Of a stretch of DNA of 43,394 nucleotides, positions 16,172 to 24,664 are shown piece by piece. The DNA is from Rhodospirillaceae bacterium. GTDB lineage: Bacteria > Pseudomonadota > Alphaproteobacteria > Azospirillales > Azospirillaceae. The translations under genes were made by a program, and so were the position numbers. The notes beneath the pieces are model-generated. The model was not told where the DNA came from, searched no databases, and saw only the letters and a list, made by a program, of their open reading frames with translations. Numbering within the stretch: position 1 is the first letter of the stretch; each line of letters begins with the position of its first letter. The stretch covers positions 1 through 43,394 of the forward strand of contig JAJUIU010000027.1 of the NCBI GenBank assembly GCA_029267445.1, read 5' to 3'.

Positions 16172-17224
16172 ATGGCCATCGACACCGCCCCCGTCCGCGT
16201 CGCCGTCCTGGGCGCCTCCGGCTATACGGGGGCGGAACTCATGCGGCTGCTGCTGCGCCATCCGGCGGCGAGGATCGTCGCGCTGACGGGCGAGCGGCAG
16301 GCCGGCAAACCCGTCGCCGAGGTGTTTCCCCATCTTGCCGGCCATGGCCTGCCCGATCTGGTGAAGATCGAGGATGTGCGCTGGGACGGCGTCGACTTCG
16401 TCTTCTGCGCCCTGCCGCATGGGACCACGCAGCAGGTGATCGCCGGGCTGCCGAAGGGGCTGAAGGTCGTCGACCTGTCGGCGGACTTCCGGCTGGCGGA
16501 CGTCGATACCTACGCGCAGTGGTACGGACACGCCCATCAGGCGCCCGACCTGCAGCGCGAGGCGGTCTACGGCCTGACCGAGGTGAACCGCGAAGGCGTG
16601 CGCAACGCCCGGCTTGTCGCCAATCCGGGCTGCTATCCCACATCCAGCCAGCTACCGCTGATCCCGCTTCTGATGAACGACCTGATCCAGGCGGACGACA
16701 TTATCATCGACGCCAAGTCCGGCGTGTCCGGCGCCGGGCGGGACGCGAAGCAGGCCAACCTGTTCGGCGAGGTCGCCGAGGGCATCCATGCCTACGGCAT
16801 CGCCAGTCACCGCCACGCGCCGGAGATCGAGCAGGGGCTGTCGCTGGCGGCGGGGCGTCCGGTGCTGGTGAACTTCACACCGCACCTCATGCCCATGAGT
16901 AGGGGAATTCTATCCTCCATATACGTGCGGCTTAGGAATGGTGTCAAGCCCGCCGATCTGCACGCGGCCCTGGCGGAGCGCTATGCGCGGGAGCCGTTCG
17001 TGCGGGTCCTGCCGGAGGGGGTGGCCCCCCATACCCGGCATGTGCGGGGGGCCAATCACTGCCTGATGAACGTGTTCCCGGACCGGCTCCCCGGCCGCGC
17101 CATCGTGCTGTCGGTGATCGACAATCTGGTGAAGGGCGCCTCGGGACAGGTCGTGCAGAACTTCAACGTCATGCAGGGCTACGACGAGACAGCCGGGCTG
17201 GACGTGATTCCCGTCTTTCCGTGA
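16172..17224 (+). CDS. argC: N-acetyl-gamma-glutamyl-phosphate reductase
   Basis: The third enzyme of arginine synthesis, reducing N-acetylglutamyl phosphate with NADPH. The 350 residues fit the type 1 family. The nucleotide-binding start is VAVLGASGYTGAEL (10-23), the catalytic nucleophile is Cys154 in ANPGCYPTSSQ, and the base is the His in ASHRHAPEI. Residues 243-257 are coded by an unusual run of rare codons (AGT, AGG, GGA, ATT, CTA, ATA, CTT, AGG, AAT, GGT), although the protein sequence there is ordinary; this coincides with a promoter-like sequence on the other strand. Confidence 0.97.
   Translation: MAIDTAPVRVAVLGASGYTGAELMRLLLRHPAARIVALTGERQAGKPVAEVFPHLAGHGLPDLVKIEDVRWDGVDFVFCALPHGTTQQVIAGLPKGLKVVDLSADFRLADVDTYAQWYGHAHQAPDLQREAVYGLTEVNREGVRNARLVANPGCYPTSSQLPLIPLLMNDLIQADDIIIDAKSGVSGAGRDAKQANLFGEVAEGIHAYGIASHRHAPEIEQGLSLAAGRPVLVNFTPHLMPMSRGILSSIYVRLRNGVKPADLHAALAERYAREPFVRVLPEGVAPHTRHVRGANHCLMNVFPDRLPGRAIVLSVIDNLVKGASGQVVQNFNVMQGYDETAGLDVIPVFP
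16918..16947 (-). promoter_or_regulatory. Near-consensus antisense promoter inside argC
   Basis: On the minus strand, TTGACA (16947-16942, perfect -35), an 18-base spacer and TATATG (16923-16918). It would transcribe antisense to the 5' part of argC. It overlaps the rare-codon cluster of argC, which suggests that the bases are constrained by something other than the protein. No convincing coding sequence follows on that strand. Confidence 0.38.
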
Positions 17225-17248
17225 CGGCCACCTGAAGGAGACTGGGCG

Positions 17249-17806
17249 ATGACACCGCTGATCCTGCCCTTCAAGGGGGTGCTGCCGCGCATCCACCCGT
17301 CCGCGTTCCTGGCGAACGCCACGATCATCGGCGATGTGGAGATCGCGGAGGACGCCAACATCTGGTTCGGCGTCACCATCCGGGGTGACGTCAACGCCGT
17401 CCGGATCGGCAAGCGGACCAACATCCAGGACGGCACGGTGGTCCACTGCACCGGCGGACTGACGAACACGGTGATCGGCGACGATGTGACGGTGGGGCAT
17501 CTGGCGCTGCTGCACGGATGCACGCTGCACGACGGCGCCTTCGTGGGCATGCAGGCCTGCATCATGGACAACGCCGTGGTGGAGAGCGGCGCCATGGTGG
17601 CCGCCGGCGCCCTGGTGACGCCGGGCAAGGTGGTGACGGCGGGCGAGGTCTGGGCCGGCAACCCGGCCAAGTTCCTGCGCCCGATCAACGACAAGGACCG
17701 GATGGTGCACCAGCACACCATCCCGCACTACCTGAAGCTCGCCCGCCAGTATCTGGGCGAGGTGGGCGGCGGCCCGCCGGACGCCCAGCGGCCCGCCGCC
17801 GAATAG
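17249..17806 (+). CDS. Gamma-carbonic-anhydrase-like hexapeptide-repeat protein
   Basis: A 185-residue left-handed beta-helix protein of the gamma-carbonic anhydrase/YrdA/PaaY family, which forms trimers with metal sites between subunits. Hexapeptide turns run from about residue 20 to 140 (for example ANATIIGDVEIAEDANIWFG). The three metal-ligand histidines are His66 (VVHC), His84 and His89 (VGHLALLHG). A C-terminal helix (DKDRMVHQHTIPHYLKLARQYL) caps the helix. Whether it is an active carbonic anhydrase cannot be read from sequence. AAGGAG precedes the ATG; it lies 24 bases after argC. Confidence 0.9.
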   Translation: MTPLILPFKGVLPRIHPSAFLANATIIGDVEIAEDANIWFGVTIRGDVNAVRIGKRTNIQDGTVVHCTGGLTNTVIGDDVTVGHLALLHGCTLHDGAFVGMQACIMDNAVVESGAMVAAGALVTPGKVVTAGEVWAGNPAKFLRPINDKDRMVHQHTIPHYLKLARQYLGEVGGGPPDAQRPAAE

Positions 17807-17809
17807 TCG

Positions 17810-18190
17810 TCAGGTCGCGGGTGGGAGCGCGATCAGCCTGATATCGTCGGGTTCATCGACCTCGATCACGCAGTTCACCAGCTCGGTCCTCTCGCCAATG
17901 AAGCGCAGAGCCGCCTTGAAGGCGTCGATCTGGTAGTTTCTGTCGCGTTGCCGGATCAGGATGATCGCCCCCGGGTGGAGCGTCTCTCCCGCAAGGAGCT
18001 CGAGAAAGTCCCGGCGGTTATTGGTGACGATCGTCCAGTCGCCCTGCACCGCGAGATGAAGTACGGAGTGGTCCTGGTATCCGGATTTTCCGAGGTGCGT
18101 CAGGTGAGCTGCCTCGTACCCGGAATCCCTTGCGACAAGGGCGAGGGCAGGCGTCAGGGACTCATCAATGAGGAACCGGAGCCGGCTCAA
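17810..18190 (-). CDS. DUF5615 PIN-like protein, predicted toxin
   Basis: A 126-residue PIN-like domain of the DUF5615/COG4634 group, predicted in the literature to be the RNase toxin of a toxin-antitoxin pair. The acidic residues expected for the metal site are visible: Asp9-Glu10 (FLIDES), Asp40 (YQDHSVLHLA), Asp51 and Asp61 in IVTNNRRDF. The start is TTG, overlapping the stop of the upstream DUF433 gene by four bases (TTGA), so translation is coupled. Base composition here looks lower in G+C than in the flanking genes. It converges with the carbonic-anhydrase-like gene. Toxicity is inferred from family and arrangement only. Confidence 0.82.
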   Translation of the reverse strand: MSRLRFLIDESLTPALALVARDSGYEAAHLTHLGKSGYQDHSVLHLAVQGDWTIVTNNRRDFLELLAGETLHPGAIILIRQRDRNYQIDAFKAALRFIGERTELVNCVIEVDEPDDIRLIALPPAT

Positions 18191-18423
18191 CCCTGACCGG
18201 CGCCCGGATGCCGCCTCATGTAGTCGACCGCCGCCCGGATGCCAACGGAGTCGATCGCCGGGTAATCGCCGAGGATCTCCTCATCGGATCGGCCTGCGGC
18301 CACCTCCGCAGCGACCACCGCGGCGAGCACGCGCGTGCCGCGTATGATGGGCATGCCACACATCACTGCGGGATCGCTGACGATCTCAGCCGACGCGCTG
18401 CGGCGATGCGACGTGGCGGGCAT
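18187..18423 (-). CDS. DUF433 protein, predicted antitoxin
   Basis: A 78-residue protein with the DUF433 signature EIVSDPAVMCGMPIIRGTRV (residues 13-32), followed by a helix-turn-helix-like VLAAVVAAEVAAGRSDEEILGDYP segment. In DUF433 the Gly-x-Pro-x-Ile-x-Gly-Thr-Arg core is invariant; here it reads GMPIIRGTR. Such genes sit directly before DUF5615 toxins, as here. The ATG at 18423 is chosen because the domain starts soon after it; an ATG at 18483, only 7 bases after the phaC stop, would add 20 basic residues. It may be transcribed from the phaC transcript, as no terminator is seen between them. Confidence 0.8.
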   Translation of the reverse strand: MPATSHRRSASAEIVSDPAVMCGMPIIRGTRVLAAVVAAEVAAGRSDEEILGDYPAIDSVGIRAAVDYMRRHPGAGQG

Positions 18424-18490
18424 GGCGCGGTCGTTCCTACTCGTTGGGACGGAGGCGATCCGAAACCGCCTCCGCCCCATCATAACGCGA

Positions 18491-20290
18491 TCAGCCGGTG
18501 ACCGTCAGCACCTTGACGTAGCTGCCAGGAGCCTCCTCCAGGGCGGGCAGGCCGCCCTTGCCGGGCTCCCGTGCGGGCACCTTCCCGCCGGTGAACTTGG
18601 ACACCCACTTCTGGTACTCCGGCCACCAGGAGCCGGGGACCTGCTTCGCCTTCTCGAGCCACTGTTCAGGGTTCTTCGGCGTGCTGGAATTGAGGAAGTG
18701 ACTGTACTTCTCGGCCGAGGGCGGGTTGACGACGCCGGCGATATGGCCCGATGCCGCCAGCACGAACTTGACGGGGCCGTTGTAGAGCTGGGTCGCGGCG
18801 TAGGTGGATTTCCACGGGGTGATGTGGTCCTCCCGCGTCGACAGCATGAAGGTCGGCACCGCGATGTTGGTAAGGTCGATCGGCACGCCCTTCAGCGTCA
18901 GCCCGCCCGGCTTCGACAGCAGGTTCCGCTGGTACATGTTGCGCAAATAGAAGCTGTGCATCGCGGCGGGCATCCGCGTGCTGTCGCTGTTCCAGTAGAG
19001 CAGGTCGAAGGGGAAGGGGTCCTTGCCCAGCAGATAGTTGTTCACGACGAACGACCAGATCAGGTCGTTGGCGCGCAACATGTTGAAGGTGGTCGCCATG
19101 GTCTGCCCGTTCAGGTAGCCCTGGCTGCTCATCTTCTGCTCCAGGGCCGCCAGCTGCTCCTCGTCGATGAAGACGGACAGCTCCCCCGGCTCCTGGAAAT
19201 CCACCAGCGTCACCAGATACATGGCGGACTTCACCCGGTCGTCGCCCTTCACCGCCATCCAGGCCAGCGTGGAGGCCAGCAGGGTGCCGCCGATGCAGTA
19301 GCCGATGACGTTGAACTCCTTCTCGCCCGTCGCCTTCTCCATGGCGTCGAAGGCGGCGAGGGGGCCAAGGTCCATATAGTCCTCCCAGGTCTTGTCCGCG
19401 AGGGACTCGTCCGGGTTGACCCAGGAGACGATGAAGACGGTGTGGCCCTGGTCGGTCAGCCACTTCACCAGGCTGTTCTGGGGCCGCAGGTCCAGGATGT
19501 AGAACTTGTTGATCCAGGGGGGGATGATCAGGAGCGGGCGCTTGAACTGCTCCTCCGTCGTCGGGCTGTACTGGATCAGCTGCATCAGGTCGTTCTGGTA
19601 GACGACCTTACCCGGCGTCACCGCGATGTTCTTGCCGACCTCGAACTTCGAATAGTCGGTCATGGAGATGGCGAGCTGGCCCTTGCCGCGTTCCAGGTCC
19701 CGCAGCAGGTTCTCGAGGCCCTTCACCAGGTTCTCGCCGCCGGTCTCCAGGGTCGCCTTCAGGACCTCCGGATTGGTCATGACGAAGTTGGAGGGCGCCA
19801 TCGCGTCGACGAACTGGCGGGTGTAGAAATCCAGCTTGCGCTGGGTCTTCTCGTCCAGACCGTCGACCTCCCGCACGGTGGATTGCATCCAGCGCGCCGT
19901 CAGCAGATAGGACTGCTTGATGAAGTCGAACAGCGTACTCTCGTTCCAGGCGCTGTCCTTGAAGCGGCGGTCCTCCTTGGACGGGGCAATCACGGGATCG
20001 GCCTCGCCACCCAGGAAGCGCTGGGTCGTGCGCTGCCAGAGCGTCATGTAGTCCTGCCAGAGGGACATCTGCGCCTGGAAGAGCTTGGCCGGGTCGGCCA
20101 TCATCCGGGAGGTCATCTCAAGGAAGGCGCCGCCGATGTTGAACGGGTCCTGGGACCCGCCGGCCCCGTCGGTCTGGCGCGCGAGGAAGTCGGTCACCAG
20201 CCGCTGGCTCTGCTCGGCGATCCGGGTCATCGCCCGGGACATCTCCACCGGGTCTGGAAGCTTCAGCTCGGGTCCTTGGGGTTCGGCCAT
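18491..20290 (-). CDS. phaC: Class I poly(3-hydroxyalkanoate) synthase
   Basis: Polymerises 3-hydroxyacyl-CoA into storage polyester on the granule surface. The 599 residues fit class I (PhaC alone, no PhaE/PhaR subunit). The N-terminal domain (1-230) is followed by an alpha/beta-hydrolase fold with the lipase-like box GYCIGGT. The catalytic residues are Cys332, Asp488 (STREDHITPW) and His516 (ASGHIAG). Other family marks are LIIPPWINKFYILDL and the C-terminal PGSWWPEYQKW. No phasin, phaA or phaB gene is adjacent. GAGGA lies before the ATG. It is divergent from a lipoprotein gene. Confidence 0.98.
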   Translation of the reverse strand: MAEPQGPELKLPDPVEMSRAMTRIAEQSQRLVTDFLARQTDGAGGSQDPFNIGGAFLEMTSRMMADPAKLFQAQMSLWQDYMTLWQRTTQRFLGGEADPVIAPSKEDRRFKDSAWNESTLFDFIKQSYLLTARWMQSTVREVDGLDEKTQRKLDFYTRQFVDAMAPSNFVMTNPEVLKATLETGGENLVKGLENLLRDLERGKGQLAISMTDYSKFEVGKNIAVTPGKVVYQNDLMQLIQYSPTTEEQFKRPLLIIPPWINKFYILDLRPQNSLVKWLTDQGHTVFIVSWVNPDESLADKTWEDYMDLGPLAAFDAMEKATGEKEFNVIGYCIGGTLLASTLAWMAVKGDDRVKSAMYLVTLVDFQEPGELSVFIDEEQLAALEQKMSSQGYLNGQTMATTFNMLRANDLIWSFVVNNYLLGKDPFPFDLLYWNSDSTRMPAAMHSFYLRNMYQRNLLSKPGGLTLKGVPIDLTNIAVPTFMLSTREDHITPWKSTYAATQLYNGPVKFVLAASGHIAGVVNPPSAEKYSHFLNSSTPKNPEQWLEKAKQVPGSWWPEYQKWVSKFTGGKVPAREPGKGGLPALEEAPGSYVKVLTVTG

Positions 20291-20459
20291 GGGTGCGGTT
20301 CCTCAGGGTTGCCGTTCGGCTGTTTTCGTAGGGCGGGCACGGTCGGCCCGGGGGGAACAGGTGGGCATCCTCCCCCAGGCAGGCGAGGGGGCCGCGCCGC
20401 TTGCGGGGTCCGGCCTTTTCATACACGATCCGGCCTGTCATTTCACGGGAAGCGACTCG

Positions 20460-20900
20460 ATGCCCCCTTCCGGGACCCCTTCCGGCCGGTCCTCCGTCCG
20501 TCTGGCCCTCGCGGCACTGCTGGCCGCCGCCCCGCTGGCCGGGTGCGCCGACGCGCGCCTGCCGCGAATCGTGCTGGACGACGGGCCGGCGCCGGCCGAC
20601 CCGGCCACGCTGGGGAACAAGGACCCGCAGGCCGTGCTGACGGGCGAGCGGCCGGTTCGCCGGGCCGATCCCACGGTCGAGGGGTTCCCCAACCTCGCCA
20701 GCGTGCCGCAGAGGCCGACCGCCTTCAGCACCCCGGCGGAGCGGCAGGCCCTGTTCGAGCGGCTGCAGGCGGACCAGGCCGAGGCGGCGAGGACCGGGGA
20801 GGCGGTCCGTGGCGAGGAGCCGGCCCCGGCCCCCACCGACGCCGCACCGCGCGTGCCGGAGGCCCCGCCGCCGGTTCCGCAGCCGCTGCGCCGGCCCTGA
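20460..20900 (+). CDS. Proline-rich lipoprotein of unknown function
   Basis: A 146-residue precursor. The signal peptide ends in the clear lipobox PLAGC, with Cys29 lipidated. The mature part is low in hydrophobics. The segment FPNLASVPQRPTAFSTPAERQALFERLQADQ (about 76-106) is an alphaproteobacterial motif, [YF]PNLxxVPxRP followed by a charged helix, that I recall from envelope lipoproteins near OmpA-like proteins. The tail is Pro/Ala-rich. GGAAG precedes the ATG at 20460, and earlier in-frame starts lie inside the phaC upstream region. Function unknown. Confidence 0.65.
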   Translation: MPPSGTPSGRSSVRLALAALLAAAPLAGCADARLPRIVLDDGPAPADPATLGNKDPQAVLTGERPVRRADPTVEGFPNLASVPQRPTAFSTPAERQALFERLQADQAEAARTGEAVRGEEPAPAPTDAAPRVPEAPPPVPQPLRRP

Positions 20901-21017
20901 GAAGCGGTCCCGGACGGTCGCGCGTCCGCGCCGCAGCGCTGCTCAGAAAATCCTGTCGCAAGGCGGCGGCACGGGCGGTACATATGCCCGACTTCCGCAC
21001 CCGAGGCCCCGACGCCC

Positions 21018-22256
21018 ATGTCCGAGTCCGAGTTCCACCGCATCAAGCGCCTGCCGCCCTACGTGTTCGCCGAGGTGAACGCGATGAAGGCCAAGGCCCG
21101 CGCCGCCGGTGAGGACATCATCGACCTGGGCATGGGCAACCCGGACCAGCCGACGCCGCCCCACATCGTGGCGAAGCTGGTGGAGGCGGTGCAGAACCCC
21201 AAGACCCACCGCTACAGCCAGAGCCGGGGCATCCCCGGCCTGCGCCGGGCCATCAGCGCCTATTACAAGCGGCGCTTCGACGTGGATATCGACCCGGAAA
21301 CCGAGGCGATCGTCACCATCGGGTCGAAGGAGGGGCTGGCCAACCTGGCCCAGGCGATCACAGGCCCCGGCGATGTCATCCTGGTGCCGAACCCCAGCTA
21401 CCCCATCCACCCGTTCGGCTTCATGCTGGCCGGGGCGGCGCTCAGGCACATCCCGGTGGTGGACGGGCTGGACAATTTCGTCCCCAACCTGGAGCGTGCG
21501 ATCAAGCACAGCGTGCCGAAGCCCACCGCCCTGATCGTCAGCTTTCCGGCCAATCCGACGACGCAGACCGTGGGCCTGGACTTCTACAAGCCGATCGTCG
21601 ATCTGTGCCTGAAGCACGGCATCTATATCCTGTCGGACATCGCCTACGCCGAGATCTACTTCGACGGTAATCCGCCGCCCTCCGTGCTGCAGATCCCCGA
21701 GGCGCGGGACATCACGGTCGAGTTCAACAGCCTGTCGAAGACCTACAACATGCCCGGCTGGCGGGTCGGCTTCGGGGTGGGCTCCAAGAAGCTGATCGGC
21801 GCGCTGGCGAAGTTCAAATCCTATGTCGATTACGGCGCCTTCACGCCGATCCAGGTGGCGGCGACGGCGGCGCTCAACGGCCCGCAGGACTGCGTCGAGC
21901 AGGTCCGGGCCCTGTACAAGGGCCGTCGCGACGCGCTGATCGAGGGGCTTGGCCAAGCCGGATGGCCGGTGGCCGCCCCGAACGCCAGTATGTTCGTCTG
22001 GGCGCCGATCCCGGAACCCTACAAGGAGATGGGCTCGCTGGAATTCTCCAAGCTGCTGCTGCAGGAGGCGAAGGTGGCGGTCAGCCCCGGCGTCGGCTTC
22101 GGCGAGTATGGCGACGGGCACGTCCGCTTCGGCCTGGTCGAGAACACCCAGCGCATCCGGCAGGCCTGCCGCAACATCAAGGCGTTCTTCGAGCGGGCGC
22201 GGCGGCAGAACGCGCCCGTGTCGGCGACGCCGCAGACCATTGCCGAAGCATCGTGA
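21018..22256 (+). CDS. Aminotransferase class I/II, AlaC / LL-diaminopimelate aminotransferase-like
   Basis: A 412-residue fold-type I PLP enzyme. Lys241 in [16 protein letters not shown] binds PLP. The N-terminal [20 protein letters not shown] and [13 protein letters not shown] match AlaC, the glutamate-pyruvate aminotransferase of E. coli; alphaproteobacterial members are often labelled LL-diaminopimelate aminotransferase. Both activities are possible. The next gene is hom, 7 bases downstream, and this pairing is common in the group. That suggests a role in aspartate-family or alanine metabolism. The C-terminal 25 residues are variable and probably disordered. Confidence 0.92.
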   Translation: MSESEFHRIKRLPPYVFAEVNAMKAKARAAGEDIIDLGMGNPDQPTPPHIVAKLVEAVQNPKTHRYSQSRGIPGLRRAISAYYKRRFDVDIDPETEAIVTIGSKEGLANLAQAITGPGDVILVPNPSYPIHPFGFMLAGAALRHIPVVDGLDNFVPNLERAIKHSVPKPTALIVSFPANPTTQTVGLDFYKPIVDLCLKHGIYILSDIAYAEIYFDGNPPPSVLQIPEARDITVEFNSLSKTYNMPGWRVGFGVGSKKLIGALAKFKSYVDYGAFTPIQVAATAALNGPQDCVEQVRALYKGRRDALIEGLGQAGWPVAAPNASMFVWAPIPEPYKEMGSLEFSKLLLQEAKVAVSPGVGFGEYGDGHVRFGLVENTQRIRQACRNIKAFFERARRQNAPVSATPQTIAEAS

Positions 22257-22263
22257 GGACGGC

Positions 22264-23556
22264 ATGACGGCTCCCCTGAAGGTCGCGATCGCGGGGCTGG
22301 GCACGGTCGGCGGCGGGCTGTTGAAGCTGCTGACGGCCCAGGCCGACCTGCTGGAGGCCCGCTGCGGTCGGCGCATCGTCCCGGTGGCGGTGAGCGCCAG
22401 GAGCCGGGGGAAGGACCGGGGGGCCGACCTGTCCGGGATCGACTGGTACGACGACGCGGCGACATTGGCGACGGCGCCCGGCGTCGACGTGTTCGTCGAG
22501 CTGATCGGCGGTTCCGACGGGATCGCCAAGCGCGCCGTCGAGGCGGCGATCAAGGCCGGGCGGCATGTGGTCACGGCCAACAAGGCCCTGCTCGCCCATC
22601 ACGGGACCCAGCTCGGCACCATGGCCGAGGAGCGTGGCGTCACGCTCGCCTTCGAGGCGGCGGTGGCCGGCGGCATCCCGGCGATCAAGGGGCTGCGCGA
22701 AGGGCTGGCCGGGAACCGTATCCGCGAGGTGCACGGCATCCTGAACGGCACCTGCAACTACATCCTGACGGAGATGCGGACCACGCGGCGCGAGTTCGCG
22801 GCCGTGCTGGCCGACGCGCAGCGGCTGGGCTATGCCGAGGCCGATCCGAGTTTCGACATCGACGGCGTGGACGCCGCCCACAAGCTGGCGATCCTGACGG
22901 CCGTCGCCTTCGGATGCCGGGTGGATTTCGCCTCCGTCCATGTCGAAGGCATCCGCCATGTCTCCGCCCTGGACATCGAGTACGCCCAGGAGCTGGGCTA
23001 CCGCATCCGGCTGCTCGGCATCGCGCGGCGGACGGAGCGGGGGATCGAGCAGCGGGTGCACCCCTGCATGGTGCCCATCGGCAGCCCGATCGGCGCCACG
23101 GACGGCGTCTTCAACGCCGTGGTGGCGGACGGCGACTTCGTCGACAAGGTGGTGCTTGTCGGCCGGGGCGCCGGTGCCGGTCCCACCGCGTCGGCCGTTG
23201 CGGCCGACCTGATCGACATCGCGCGCGACCGGTCCACACCCACCTTCTCGGTGCCGGTTTCGAAGCTTGAGCCGCTGGTCCCATCGCCCATCTCGATGCG
23301 CCGGGGTCGTTACTACGTCCGGCTGATGGTCGTCGACCGGCCGGGCGTGATCGCCGACGTGGCGGCGGCGCTGCGCGACCAGCAGGTGTCGATGGAGGCG
23401 TTCCTGCAGCGCGCCCGCTCGCCCGGAGAGGCGGTGCCGGTGGTGCTCACGACCCACGAGACGGACGAGGCGGCGATGCAGCGCGCCCTGGCGGTGATCG
23501 GCGCGCTGGACGCGGTGGTGGAGCCGCCGCGCATGATCCGCATCGAGGATTTCTGA
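22264..23556 (+). CDS. hom: Homoserine dehydrogenase
   Basis: Reduces aspartate semialdehyde to homoserine, the branch to threonine and methionine. The 430 residues give three parts: a Rossmann domain with GLGTVGGG (11-18), the catalytic domain with GILNGTCNYILTEM and DPSFDIDGVDAAHKLAILT, and a C-terminal ACT domain (from about residue 345, YYVRLMVVDRPGVIADVAAAL) for feedback by threonine. The true start is the ATG at 22264, just after the aminotransferase stop. Its product also feeds metY elsewhere in this window. Confidence 0.97.
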   Translation: MTAPLKVAIAGLGTVGGGLLKLLTAQADLLEARCGRRIVPVAVSARSRGKDRGADLSGIDWYDDAATLATAPGVDVFVELIGGSDGIAKRAVEAAIKAGRHVVTANKALLAHHGTQLGTMAEERGVTLAFEAAVAGGIPAIKGLREGLAGNRIREVHGILNGTCNYILTEMRTTRREFAAVLADAQRLGYAEADPSFDIDGVDAAHKLAILTAVAFGCRVDFASVHVEGIRHVSALDIEYAQELGYRIRLLGIARRTERGIEQRVHPCMVPIGSPIGATDGVFNAVVADGDFVDKVVLVGRGAGAGPTASAVAADLIDIARDRSTPTFSVPVSKLEPLVPSPISMRRGRYYVRLMVVDRPGVIADVAAALRDQQVSMEAFLQRARSPGEAVPVVLTTHETDEAAMQRALAVIGALDAVVEPPRMIRIEDF

Positions 23557-23617
23557 ACACTTGGGGCCCGCGACGCGTTGGTGGGCACTGACGAAGAAAG
23601 AAGCTTTGGGGGAACAC

Positions 23618-24658
23618 ATGGCGATCAAGGACGGCGGTACCCGCGACCTGCCCGAGAGCGTGCGGGGCGACATCAGCCTCGTGATGGACCGGAACCTCGC
23701 GCTCGAGGTGGTGCGCGTCACCGAGGCCGCGGCCCTTTCGGCGTCGCTGCTGATGGGCCGGGGTGACGAGAAGGCCGCCGACCAGGCCGCCGTCGACGCC
23801 ATGCGCAAGGCCCTGAACAGCCTGTCGATCGACGGCCGCGTCGTGATCGGGGAGGGCGAACGCGACGAGGCTCCGATGCTTTACATCGGCGAGCGCGTCG
23901 GTACCGGCAATGGACCGAAGATCGACATCGCCCTGGATCCGCTCGAGGGCACCACCATCTGCGCCAAGGGCGGCCCCAACGCGCTGGCCGTCATTGCCAT
24001 GGCCGAGCATGGCGGCTTCCTGAACGCGCCCGACGTCTACATGGACAAGATCGCCGTCGGCGGCGGCCTGCCGGAGGGGGTGGTCGACCTGGACGAGAAG
24101 GTCGAGACCAACCTGCGGAACCTCGCCAAGGCCAAGGGCGCCGACGTTTCCGAACTGGTGGTCTGCGTGCTGGACCGGCCGCGCCATGCCGAGCTGATCA
24201 CCCAGATCCGCTCGGCCGGCGCCCGCATCATGCTGATCGGCGACGGCGACGTGTCCGGCGTGATCGCGACCAGCCAGCCGAACAGCGGCATCGACATGTA
24301 CATGGGCTCCGGCGGTGCGCCCGAGGGCGTGCTGGCGGCGGCGGCCCTGCGCTGCATCGGCGGCCAGTTCCAGGGGCGCCTGCTGTTCCGCAACGACGGG
24401 GAGCGCGAGCGGGCGCGCAAGTGGGGCGTCACTGACCTCGACCGCAAGTACCACCTGGACGACCTCGCCAAGGGCGACGTCATGTTCGCCGCCACGGGCG
24501 TCACCACCGGGGCGATGCTGCAGGGTGTGCGGCGCTTCCCCGGCGGCGCCCTGACCCATTCCGTGGTCATGCGCTCGAAGAGCGGCACGGTCCGCTACAT
24601 CGAGGCGCACCACAATTTCCGGACCAAGCAGAGCATCATCCCGGAGCCGAAGGCCTGA
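23618..24658 (+). CDS. glpX: Class II fructose-1,6-bisphosphatase
   Basis: Removes the 1-phosphate from fructose-1,6-bisphosphate in gluconeogenesis. The 346 residues fit the GlpX family. The metal and substrate motifs are VIGEGERDEAPMLYIGE and DPLEGTTICAKG, with SGGAPEGVLAAAALR near the C-terminal half. A GGGGGAA ribosome site selects the ATG at 23618. The order hom-glpX-recJ is common in alphaproteobacteria. RecJ starts 6 bases after its stop. Confidence 0.97.
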   Translation: MAIKDGGTRDLPESVRGDISLVMDRNLALEVVRVTEAAALSASLLMGRGDEKAADQAAVDAMRKALNSLSIDGRVVIGEGERDEAPMLYIGERVGTGNGPKIDIALDPLEGTTICAKGGPNALAVIAMAEHGGFLNAPDVYMDKIAVGGGLPEGVVDLDEKVETNLRNLAKAKGADVSELVVCVLDRPRHAELITQIRSAGARIMLIGDGDVSGVIATSQPNSGIDMYMGSGGAPEGVLAAAALRCIGGQFQGRLLFRNDGERERARKWGVTDLDRKYHLDDLAKGDVMFAATGVTTGAMLQGVRRFPGGALTHSVVMRSKSGTVRYIEAHHNFRTKQSIIPEPKA

Positions 24659-24664
24659 GGCGTC

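Noticed and set aside
18335-21112. 925-codon open frame on the plus strand opposite phaC
   Set aside because: It runs across phaC, a lipoprotein gene in another frame and the next start; composition is that of a G+C shadow.
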